Below are positions 1 through 5,719 of a stretch of DNA of 7,774 nucleotides, in pieces. This DNA is from JAOAJF01 sp046295675 (GTDB lineage Archaea; Micrarchaeota; Micrarchaeia; Anstonellales; Anstonellaceae), in the NCBI GenBank assembly GCA_046295675.1, contig JBKBMW010000034.1, forward strand, positions 1 through 7,774, written 5' to 3'. Position 1 is the first letter of the stretch; each line of letters begins with the position of its first letter. Below the pieces are notes generated by a model, which saw nothing but the letters and a program-made list of their open reading frames with translations, was not told the DNA's origin and made no database searches. The translations under genes were made by a program, and so were the position numbers.

Positions 1-201
1 GTATTGGCTTAAAAAAATAGTTTTTCCGCTGCCGGAAGGGCCAATTATCAAATTAGCAGAATTTTTTTCAAAACCCCCTCCACAAAGTTCATCAAAACCA
101 GGAACTCCGCTAGGGACCTTTTCTTCTTCTGGGTAAAACCCCTCATGATTATTTGCATCTTTTACATTCTCAAAGACTTCATTTTTTTTCTCTCTAAGCA
201 T
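1..201 (-). CDS. KaiC/Rad55-like RecA-superfamily ATPase, N-terminal part (cut by window edge)
   Basis: The minus strand is open from an ATG at 201 down to base 1, giving 67 residues before the window ends. It starts MLREKKNEVF and has a charged leader of about 28 residues. Then comes VPSGVPGFDELCGGGFEKNS, the typical entry to a KaiC/RadA/Rad55-type RecA core (a 'sG.pgfDel.gGG' signature). LIIGPSGSGKT (about residues 51-61) follows as a perfect Walker A nucleotide-binding loop. Members of this superfamily are cytosolic ATPases in DNA recombination, clock-like or signalling roles; the exact subfamily cannot be told because Walker B and everything after it lies outside. No Shine-Dalgarno site precedes the ATG. 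A TATA-like stretch about 27 bases upstream suggests a leaderless mRNA, divergent from the gene at 309. The ATPase call is firm; the biological role is open. Confidence 0.85.
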   Translation of the reverse strand, partial: MLREKKNEVFENVKDANNHEGFYPEEEKVPSGVPGFDELCGGGFEKNSANLIIGPSGSGKTIFLSQY

Positions 202-224
202 AAAAATAAAAATACAAAGGAGTT

Positions 225-236
225 TTAAAAATATAC
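225..236 (-). promoter_or_regulatory. TATA-like box for the KaiC-like ATPase gene
   Basis: Read on the minus strand this stretch is GTATATTTTTAA, centred about 27-29 bases upstream of the ATG at 201. That is the usual archaeal TATA-to-start-site distance if transcription begins at the start codon. A second A/T-rich candidate (TATTTAAAGA) lies about 40 bases upstream, so the assignment is tentative. Confidence 0.4.
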
Positions 237-278
237 CTCTTTAAATAGTTTTTTATTGGGTTTTTAACAAACATAAAG

Positions 279-293
279 TTTATAATATATAAA
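279..293 (+). promoter_or_regulatory. TATA-like box for the membrane protein gene at 309
   Basis: The stretch TTTATAATATATAAA-like sequence around 279-293 is centred about 24 bases upstream of the ATG at 309. No purine-rich Shine-Dalgarno site lies between them; the bases directly before the ATG read AAATACAAAACTAT. Together this fits an archaeal promoter giving a leaderless or near-leaderless transcript. Confidence 0.5.
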
Positions 294-308
294 GAAATAC
301 AAAACTAT

Positions 309-773
309 ATGGACAGAAGAAAACTTTTGAGCATAATATCTCTTGTTTTTTCAATTACTATGGGGATGTTGGTGATATTAGGCTCATTAGTTATGATGTA
401 TGGAAACTTTGATTTAGGGGTAATATTATTTGTTTTAGGTCTTTTGCTTGTGATTTCAAATGAAGGGCTTCTCCCAAAAATAAAACTTATAAAAGCAAAA
501 AATACACTTGGGATGAATGGAACAATTGAAGAAATAATAAATTTGGCAATTTTAGGATACACTCCTCCAATTTTAATCTCGTTTTATATGTATCTGAGTG
601 GAGAGTATGATGCAAAACTTATAATCTTTTTAGGAATTTGTTTAACTGTAGTAACTATGAAAATATTTGCAAAACTTTCCACCTCTAAATTTATCTATAA
701 ACCTATTGAAGAAGAAGAGATCTACATCTATAAAGCTAGCCAGTCAGAAATGTCAAACGAACCAGGAATATAA
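309..773 (+). CDS. Small four-helix integral membrane protein, function unknown
   Basis: This 154-residue protein was not recognised as a known family. It begins MDRRKLLSIISLVFSITMG, with positive charges before the first hydrophobic segment. Hydrophobic stretches at about residues 7-31, 35-53, 78-97 and 103-122 predict four transmembrane helices. A basic loop rich in Lys (KIKLIKAKN, about 57-65) sits between helices 2 and 3, so by the positive-inside rule this loop and the N-terminus are probably cytoplasmic. The C-terminal tail of about 30 residues is acidic (EEEE near 134-137), soluble, and ends SNEPGI. No catalytic motif is visible. The gene stands alone on the plus strand, divergent from the ATPase gene and convergent with serS. 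The ATG at 309 is supported by the well-placed TATA-like box. Coding is likely from length, composition and context, but function cannot be assigned. Confidence 0.75.
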   Translation: MDRRKLLSIISLVFSITMGMLVILGSLVMMYGNFDLGVILFVLGLLLVISNEGLLPKIKLIKAKNTLGMNGTIEEIINLAILGYTPPILISFYMYLSGEYDAKLIIFLGICLTVVTMKIFAKLSTSKFIYKPIEEEEIYIYKASQSEMSNEPGI

Positions 774-795
774 TTTATAATCCAATTTTAACCTA

Positions 796-815
796 CTTCT
801 TTTAATTTTTTATTT
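796..815 (+). terminator. T-rich terminator candidate after the membrane protein gene
   Basis: The plus strand reads CTTCTTTTAATTTTTTATTT just after the stop at 771-773, the kind of U-rich tract at which archaeal RNA polymerase terminates. It overlaps the last codons of serS on the other strand. No hairpin is evident. The minus strand shows no equivalent T-tract just after the serS stop, so no terminator can be named for that operon. Confidence 0.4.
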
Positions 816-2081
816 TGGAATAATTATCTCTTCCATTCCGATATACTTTACTAATGCTTCTGGAATAACAATCTTGTTTTCTTTTTGGTAATTTTCTAAA
901 ATAGCCACCATTGTCCGTCCAATAGCAAGGCCGGAGGCATTTAGAGTATGAACATAATATAATTCTCCTTCATTGCGATACTTTATATTTGCTCTCCTTG
1001 CCTGAAAATCTGTGCAGTTTGAACAGGAAGAAATCTCCCGATAGGTTTCTTGGGAAGGTATCCACACTTCCAAATCATATGTTTTTGCTGCACTAAATCC
1101 AAGATCCCCAGAACAAAGTTCTACTATCCTATAAGGAAGTTGAAGCTTTTCTAAAACTTCTTTTGCATGTTGTACAATCAGCTTTAATTCCTGGTTGGAA
1201 TTCTCAGGAGTGCAAAACCTCACTAATTCTACTTTATTAAATTGATGTTGTCTTATTATTCCTTTTATATCTTTCTGATAATTCCCTGCTTCCTTTCTAA
1301 AACATGGAGTTAAGGCACAATATGCTATTGGTAATTGTTTTTTTTCTAAAACCTCATTAGCATGAAGATTTACTAACGGTACCTCCGCAGTTGGAATAAG
1401 CCAGAAATCTAACCCATCTATTTTATATAATTCATCCTTAAATTTTGGAAGCTGCCCGCTGCAAAACATGGTTTTTTGGTTTACAATATAAGGTGGAAGA
1501 ATTTCAGTATATCTATTTTTAGCAGCTAAATCTAACATAAAACCTGCAAGTGCTCTTTCCAATTTTGCTAAGTTTGACCAAAGCACAGTAAATCTAGAAC
1601 CTGCAAGTAAGACTCCTCTCTCAAAATCTAAACCAATTTTTCTACCAATTTCGTAATGAGGTAAAACATCTTTTGCAAAAAGTTCAGGCTTAAATCTTCT
1701 TTCTACTTCTTTGTTTTCAAAACTATCCTTTCCAATAGGAACAGATGGATCGATTTGATTTGGAATGGTAATCAACAACTCAAAAATTTTCTTCTCTAAA
1801 TTTATTGTTTCCTCGTCTATTTCCTTTATTTGTTTGGCTAATGTCTGGGTTTCTCTTATTAGTCTTTCTGCTAATTCTTCCTCTTTGTTCTTTTTGGCTT
1901 CATTTATTTGCAAAGAGACCTGATTTCTCTGATGCTTTAATTCATCTACTTTTTTTTTCAATAGTCTAAATCTTTTATCAAAATCCAAAACATCCTCTAT
2001 TGGTTTTGTATCTAATCCTCTTGCTTTCATTGAATCAAAAAAAGGTTGTGGATTTTGACGAATTTGTTTTATGTCAAGCAT
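810..2081 (-). CDS. serS: Seryl-tRNA synthetase (class II, common type)
   Basis: This cytosolic enzyme activates serine with ATP and loads it onto tRNA-Ser. The 423-residue length is normal for the family. Residues about 27-105 form the charged antiparallel coiled-coil arm that contacts tRNA-Ser. The catalytic core follows: TAEVPL (231-236); motif 2 with FRKEAG (261-266) and the downstream GIIRQHQFNKVEL; the YREISSCSNC/DFQARR block (347-363); and motif 3 NASGLAIGRTMVAILENYQ (381-399) with the ATP-binding Arg389. These mark the common SerRS, not the divergent methanogen-type enzyme. The start is MLDIKQIRQNP, the standard SerRS N-terminus. TAAGG, which contains the serA stop codon, lies just upstream as a modest ribosome-binding site, with 8 bases between the genes. 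It is the last gene of the serine operon. Confidence 0.97.
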   Translation of the reverse strand: MLDIKQIRQNPQPFFDSMKARGLDTKPIEDVLDFDKRFRLLKKKVDELKHQRNQVSLQINEAKKNKEEELAERLIRETQTLAKQIKEIDEETINLEKKIFELLITIPNQIDPSVPIGKDSFENKEVERRFKPELFAKDVLPHYEIGRKIGLDFERGVLLAGSRFTVLWSNLAKLERALAGFMLDLAAKNRYTEILPPYIVNQKTMFCSGQLPKFKDELYKIDGLDFWLIPTAEVPLVNLHANEVLEKKQLPIAYCALTPCFRKEAGNYQKDIKGIIRQHQFNKVELVRFCTPENSNQELKLIVQHAKEVLEKLQLPYRIVELCSGDLGFSAAKTYDLEVWIPSQETYREISSCSNCTDFQARRANIKYRNEGELYYVHTLNASGLAIGRTMVAILENYQKENKIVIPEALVKYIGMEEIIIPK

Positions 2082-2089
2082 AAAAAACC

Positions 2090-2983
2090 TTATTGTTTTT
2101 TAGATATAAAAATGTTTTTAACGATTTTTATTATTTCCTGGCCAATCCTTTCCTGAGCCTCATAAGTGGAGGCACCGATATGGGGGGTAAGCACAACATT
2201 GTCTAATTTTATTAATGGTCCAAAATAAGGTTCAGAGCTAAAAACATCTAATGCCGCACCTTTAAGTTTTCCAGTAGTCAAGGCTTCTAATAAAGCATCT
2301 TCATCGATTGCAAATCCTCTGGAAAGGTTTAATAAAAATGCCCCATCTTTCATCTTTTGAAAATGTTCTTTTTTTAGAATTGGCCCATCTGAAGGATTAG
2401 AAGATGCATGGATAGTAATAATATCACAAATTGAAAGCAAATCTTCTAAATTTTTTAAAAATTTATATTCTAAATTTTTATCTGTTTTATCATAATAATA
2501 TACTTCCATTCCTAAAGCTTTAGCCTTTTTTGCAACTGCCTGTCCAATTCTTCCCATCCCAATTATTCCTAAATTTTTATTTTCTATTTCAGCTCCCATC
2601 CCTTTATTTTTTTCCCATTTATTCTCTATTGTAAGTTTTTGATGAAGAAAAGGTATGTTTCTTAACAAACAAAAAATCAATCCTATGGTTAGCTCTGCTA
2701 CAGAATTTGTAGATGCTTCAGGAGTATTTAAAACTTCGATTTTTCTTTTTTTACATTCCTCTAAATCAATATTGTCTAATCCAACTCCACCTCTAATAAT
2801 ATATTTTAACCTTAAAGCCACTTGAAGAAGTTTTTTATCTACTTTTGTTGCAGAACGAACAATCAAAATATCAGCAGTTTTTAGTTCTTCAAAAAGATTT
2901 TCTGGTCTAAAAACAACTTCTCCAAATTTCTTTAACTCCTCTATTGTTTGAGGATTTATTTGATCAGAAATCACAATTTTCAT
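2090..2983 (-). CDS. serA: D-3-phosphoglycerate dehydrogenase, short form without ACT domain
   Basis: This D-2-hydroxyacid dehydrogenase should oxidise 3-phosphoglycerate to 3-phosphohydroxypyruvate with NAD, the first committed step of serine synthesis. At 297 residues it is the short form: it stops after the nucleotide-binding and substrate domains and has no regulatory ACT or intervening domain. The Rossmann loop GIIGMGRIG (139-147) is followed by Asp165, which favours NAD over NADP. Family catalytic residues are present: Arg222 (NLSRG), Glu251 (DVFSSEP) and His268 (TPHIGAS). Substrate-side motifs RSATKV (43-48), GGVGLDNID (65-73) and NTPEASTNSVAEL (86-98) resemble PGDH rather than lactate or formate dehydrogenases. 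The ATG at 2983 follows AGGTG at a 5-base spacing. The other plausible identity is another 2-hydroxyacid reductase, but the aminotransferase and serS neighbours favour serA. Confidence 0.9.
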   Translation of the reverse strand: MKIVISDQINPQTIEELKKFGEVVFRPENLFEELKTADILIVRSATKVDKKLLQVALRLKYIIRGGVGLDNIDLEECKKRKIEVLNTPEASTNSVAELTIGLIFCLLRNIPFLHQKLTIENKWEKNKGMGAEIENKNLGIIGMGRIGQAVAKKAKALGMEVYYYDKTDKNLEYKFLKNLEDLLSICDIITIHASSNPSDGPILKKEHFQKMKDGAFLLNLSRGFAIDEDALLEALTTGKLKGAALDVFSSEPYFGPLIKLDNVVLTPHIGASTYEAQERIGQEIIKIVKNIFISKKQ

Positions 2984-2988
2984 TTTTT

Positions 2989-2993
2989 CACCT
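2989..2993 (-). promoter_or_regulatory. Shine-Dalgarno site of serA overlapping the aminotransferase stop
   Basis: The minus strand reads AGGTG, five A residues, then ATG. The first two bases of AGGTG are the last two of the aminotransferase TAG stop, which suggests translational coupling. The block from GGTG through the ATG is identical to the one before the aminotransferase start. Confidence 0.75.
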
Positions 2994-4065
2994 AAATATT
3001 CAATTCTTTTTTTGCTTCTTCTAAAGCATCCAGCCCAATTTTTATTTTTTCCATATCAACGTTTCCCATTACACAAAATCTTAAGCTATTATCTTTCCAA
3101 TCAGCATGTCCTCCCCCAAGTTTTACCCCGTATTTCTTTTGAAGAAGAAGGTTTAATTCCTTGTTTTTTTGAGTAAAAAATGCAACAACAGTGTTGGAAG
3201 AAAATTTTTCATCTACAACTAATCTAAAGCCCATTTGAACCAATCTTTTTTTAACATAATCCGCATAAGTTTTTTGTTTAGATGCAAATTTTTCCAATCC
3301 TTCTTTTTCAATTATTTCAATGGATTTCTCTAAAGCCCAAAATAAAGAAATAGCTGGAGTGGTGGGGGTTTCGAAATTTTCATTTTGCTTTTTTATATAT
3401 TCCTTTAGGTTAAGATAATTTGACCTAACTGGGCTTTTTTCAATTGCTTTAATTGCTTCAAATGATAATGAGATAACTGCAATGCCTGGGGGGCAACCAG
3501 CTGCTTTTTGTGAAGCCCAAGAGTAAAAATCTACGCTATCCTTCTCATGGCTAAACATATATGCAGGAAAAGCAGATGTTCCATCCACTAAAGTGAGCAT
3601 TCCTTTTTCCTTTGCATATCTACAAACTTCGCTAATCTTGTTTAAAATACCTGGACTTGTTTCATGATGAGTAAGACATAAAAGTTTTGCACCTTCTTTT
3701 ACTCCTTGTTCGATATATGGTTTTGCTATATTCAGGTCTATTCCTTGTGCATTATTAAATCTATAAAAAATGGTTTTATAATAAAGCCTACAATGAGATG
3801 CAAGTTTATCACCAAAAGCCCCATTTGAAAGTACTAATGCAACTCCGTCTTTTTCAAGAGCATTTTGAACATTTGCTTCAATTGCAGCAGTTCCTGAGCC
3901 AGTAATTATATGTACTTGATAAGCATCAACCATTTTTTTGATTTTTTCAACTAAGTTTTTATATAATTCTTGAAATTCCTTTCCACGATGCGTAATCATC
4001 TCTTTTGTTTGTGCTTCTGCAACCTCTCTAGATACAGCAACTGGGCCTGGAGTAAACAATAACAT
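2992..4065 (-). CDS. Class V PLP aminotransferase, probable phosphoserine/alanine-glyoxylate type
   Basis: This is a fold-type I, class V aminotransferase of the alanine-glyoxylate/serine-pyruvate group, 357 residues from the preferred start. Visible signatures are TPGPVAVSREV near the N-terminus; THRGKEF; the PLP-phosphate loop GSGTAAIEANV; HHETSPGILN; LVDGTSAFPA with the Asp that holds the PLP ring nitrogen (about D161); and SWASQKAAGCPPG with the Schiff-base Lys (about K187). TPTTPAISLFWAL and the C-terminal LRFCVMGN, whose Arg should bind the substrate carboxylate, also fit. From its place between gpmA and serA, I infer it converts 3-phosphohydroxypyruvate to phosphoserine; a class V enzyme of Methanocaldococcus (MJ0959) has been reported to do this. 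Other amino donors or acceptors, including glyoxylate, remain possible. An ATG at 4077 is also in frame, but the GGTG site at 4071-4075 sits five bases before the ATG at 4065, so 4065 is chosen. Confidence 0.93.
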   Translation of the reverse strand: MLLFTPGPVAVSREVAEAQTKEMITHRGKEFQELYKNLVEKIKKMVDAYQVHIITGSGTAAIEANVQNALEKDGVALVLSNGAFGDKLASHCRLYYKTIFYRFNNAQGIDLNIAKPYIEQGVKEGAKLLCLTHHETSPGILNKISEVCRYAKEKGMLTLVDGTSAFPAYMFSHEKDSVDFYSWASQKAAGCPPGIAVISLSFEAIKAIEKSPVRSNYLNLKEYIKKQNENFETPTTPAISLFWALEKSIEIIEKEGLEKFASKQKTYADYVKKRLVQMGFRLVVDEKFSSNTVVAFFTQKNKELNLLLQKKYGVKLGGGHADWKDNSLRFCVMGNVDMEKIKIGLDALEEAKKELNI

Positions 4066-4069
4066 TTTT

Positions 4070-4678
4070 TCACCCATTCAAAATTTTTTTATTTTTAATT
4101 TTTCCATTTTTATTGAATTCATAAACATATGGTATGCCTGTCGGTATATTCAAACCTACCACTTCTTCCTTTGTTAGTTTTTCCAAATCCATTACCAATG
4201 CCCGAAGAGAATTTCCATGAGCAACTACAAGAACATTTTTACCTTCTTTTAAATCTTTATAAATATATTTTTTAAAAAAAGGAAGAACTCTTGCAGCAGT
4301 GTCTTTTAAGGATTCTCCTTTTGGTGGAGCAACATCATAGCTTCGTCTCCATAAAAGAAATTGTTTCTCTCCATAAATCCTTCTTATTTCATCTTTATTT
4401 TTTCCCTGTAGTTCTCCGTACATTCTTTCATTTAAGGCTTTGTCTTTTACTATTGGAATAGTCCAGTTATTATCTTCTAAGATTATTTTCAAGGTATCAA
4501 TAGCTCGTATCAAAACTGAGGTATAAGCAATATCAAATTCAAATTCCTTTAGCTTTTTTGCGCAAGCATGGGCTTCCTTTATCCCATTCTCAGAAAGTGG
4601 AACATCTATCCATCCAGTAAATTTATTTTCCAAATTCCAAGTTGACTCTCCATGCCTGACTAAAACTAACAAAGCCAT
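4070..4678 (-). CDS. gpmA: 2,3-bisphosphoglycerate-dependent phosphoglycerate mutase (short form)
   Basis: A histidine-phosphatase-superfamily enzyme that interconverts 2- and 3-phosphoglycerate in the cytosol through a phosphohistidine. The catalytic LVRHGES (6-12) carries Arg8 and the phospho-acceptor His9. FTGWIDVPLSENG (20-32), Arg58 (TSVLIRAIDTL), the acid Glu84 in LNERMYGELQG, WRRSYDVAPP (110-119), His154 (AHGNSLRAL) and NIPTGIPYVYEF (177-188) follow. This full set matches true dPGM, beyond the bare RHG superfamily signature. At 202 residues it is the short variant, lacking the roughly 25-residue segment that the E. coli enzyme has after the WRR...PP region. It is the first gene of the serine operon, with a TATA-like box 26 bases upstream of the ATG and no Shine-Dalgarno site. 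Archaea more often use the cofactor-independent mutase. A phosphoserine phosphatase role is a less likely alternative. Confidence 0.93.
   Translation of the reverse strand: MALLVLVRHGESTWNLENKFTGWIDVPLSENGIKEAHACAKKLKEFEFDIAYTSVLIRAIDTLKIILEDNNWTIPIVKDKALNERMYGELQGKNKDEIRRIYGEKQFLLWRRSYDVAPPKGESLKDTAARVLPFFKKYIYKDLKEGKNVLVVAHGNSLRALVMDLEKLTKEEVVGLNIPTGIPYVYEFNKNGKIKNKKILNG
4071..4075 (-). promoter_or_regulatory. Shine-Dalgarno site that decides the aminotransferase start
   Basis: The minus strand reads GGGTG, five A residues, then ATG at 4065. The gpmA TGA stop overlaps the end of the site. The longer alternative start at 4077 would lie upstream of this site, overlap gpmA by 8 bases and have no ribosome-binding site of its own. 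The alternative adds only Met-Gly-Glu-Lys. Confidence 0.75.
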
Positions 4679-4698
4679 ATTAATTTTAATAATTAATA

Positions 4699-4710
4699 AT
4701 ATATATAAAG
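4699..4710 (-). promoter_or_regulatory. TATA-like box of the serine operon
   Basis: The minus strand reads CTTTATATATAT, centred about 26 bases upstream of the gpmA ATG at 4678. It fits an archaeal TATA box with transcription starting at or next to the start codon. No ribosome-binding site precedes that ATG, while the operon's internal genes do have such sites. Confidence 0.6.
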
Positions 4711-4757
4711 ATAATATAACGATAAAGATTAATATAAAGATAAAGATAATATAAAGG
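4705..4757. repeat. Three tandem 17-18 base A/T repeats in the divergent promoter region
   Basis: Units begin at 4705, 4722 and 4740. The first and third share an exact 15-base core, ATAAAGATAATATAA (4705-4719 and 4740-4754). The middle one is the same with a single inserted T (4722-4737). The outer units overlap the TATA-like boxes of gpmA and trxB, so the array could bind a regulator serving both operons, or may be low-complexity promoter sequence that expanded by slippage. Confidence 0.7.
4745..4757 (+). promoter_or_regulatory. TATA-like box of the trxB operon
   Basis: GATAATATAAAGG is centred about 25 bases upstream of the ATG at 4776 and only about 13 upstream of the alternative TTG at 4764. 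The spacing therefore supports the ATG as the start of a near-leaderless transcript. GGCGG at 4767-4771 is at best a weak ribosome-binding site. Confidence 0.55.
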
Positions 4758-4775
4758 TAAATATTGGCGGATTTT

Positions 4776-5717
4776 ATGACTAAAATTTATGATATTGCTA
4801 TAATTGGAGGCGGCTGTGGTGGTCTTGCAGCTGCAATGTATTCTGGAAGGTTTGAAAAGAAAACAATTTGTTTTGACCCGATGCCTGGAGGTACCATTAC
4901 TCTAACCCATTTGGTTGAAAATTATCCCCCCATCAAATCCATTTCTGGTTTTGATTTAGGTCAAAAATTTTTGGAACATGCATTGGCATATAATGTAGAA
5001 ATGGAGCAGCAAAAGGTAGATAACATCAAAAAAGAAGGAGATTTATTCTTAATAGAAAGCAATAAAAAAATTTATTATGCCAGATCTGTTATATTTGCAA
5101 CTGGGGCAGATTGGAAAAAATTGCAAATTCCTTCAGAAGAAAAATTTCTAAATAAAGGAATATACTTTTGTGCTTCTTGTGATGGCCCACTTTATAAAGG
5201 AAAAACAATTGTTGTTATAGGTTCTGGAGATTCTGCTGCAAAAGAATCTTTACTTTTAGCAGAGTATGGAAAAGTAGTTTATATTTTAGTTAGAGGGGAT
5301 AAATTAAAAGGAGAGCCAATAAATCATAAAAAAGCAGTCAGTCATCCAAAAATTGAGATTTTCACAAATGTTCAAGTAGAAGAATTTTTAGGTGATACTA
5401 CATTAAAAGGAATAAAACTTAGCAGAGAGATTCAACCAAAAGGTTATGATAAACCAACCAATATAATTAATGCTGATGCAGCCTTTATTTTAATAGGGCA
5501 TACTCCAAATACAAATTTAGCAAAATCTTTAGGTGTAAATTTAAACCAAAAGGGAGAAATTATAGTAGATAAATTATGCAAAACAAACATTGAAGGATTT
5601 TTTGCAGCTGGAGATTGTACAGATATTGAGTTCAAACAAGCTATAGTATCTGCTGGCCAAGGAGTTTTAGCAGCATATAGTGCTGAAGAGTATCTTAAAA
5701 GAAAAAAAGAGGTTTAA
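4776..5717 (+). CDS. trxB: Thioredoxin-disulfide reductase-like FAD enzyme
   Basis: This low-molecular-weight thioredoxin reductase family protein (313 residues from the ATG) should pass electrons from a reduced nucleotide through FAD and a Cys pair to thioredoxin or glutaredoxin-like partners. The FAD loop is IGGGCGG (10-16), with Cys14 where Pro is usual. MPGGTITLTHLVENYPP (36-52) is the family segment before the redox domain. The active site is CASC (Cys132, Cys135) followed by DGPLYKGK. The second Rossmann loop is VIGSGDSAAKES (147-158), and FAAGDCTD (276-283) closes the FAD site. The usual HRRxxxR block for NADPH is replaced by LVRGDKLKG (171-179), so coenzyme preference is uncertain. 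A TTG at 4764 would add four residues, but the TATA-box distance favours 4776. The next gene starts 2 bases after the stop. Confidence 0.93.
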   Translation: MTKIYDIAIIGGGCGGLAAAMYSGRFEKKTICFDPMPGGTITLTHLVENYPPIKSISGFDLGQKFLEHALAYNVEMEQQKVDNIKKEGDLFLIESNKKIYYARSVIFATGADWKKLQIPSEEKFLNKGIYFCASCDGPLYKGKTIVVIGSGDSAAKESLLLAEYGKVVYILVRGDKLKGEPINHKKAVSHPKIEIFTNVQVEEFLGDTTLKGIKLSREIQPKGYDKPTNIINADAAFILIGHTPNTNLAKSLGVNLNQKGEIIVDKLCKTNIEGFFAAGDCTDIEFKQAIVSAGQGVLAAYSAEEYLKRKKEV

Positions 5718-5719
5718 AA

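Noticed and set aside
215..221. AAAGGAG on the plus strand resembling a Shine-Dalgarno site
   Set aside because: No plus-strand start codon lies at a suitable distance, and the next real plus-strand gene starts at 309 with its own promoter.
305..562. Open frame on the minus strand opposite the membrane protein gene
   Set aside because: It is the antisense shadow of the plus-strand gene, which has a placed TATA-like box and a coherent transmembrane pattern; the shadow has no start signal.
4764..4775. TTG start four codons upstream of the chosen trxB start
   Set aside because: It would place the TATA-like box only about 13 bases upstream, and the family N-terminus aligns naturally with MTKIYDIAIIGGG from the ATG at 4776.
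4679..4775. A/T repeats considered as a CRISPR array or replication origin
   Set aside because: Only three short contiguous units without unique spacers exist, so it is not CRISPR, and there is no Cdc6/Orc gene or GC-rich origin box nearby to support an origin.
5444..5635. Open frame on the minus strand inside trxB
   Set aside because: It lies wholly within the conserved C-terminal part of trxB and has no ribosome-binding site or recognisable protein features.
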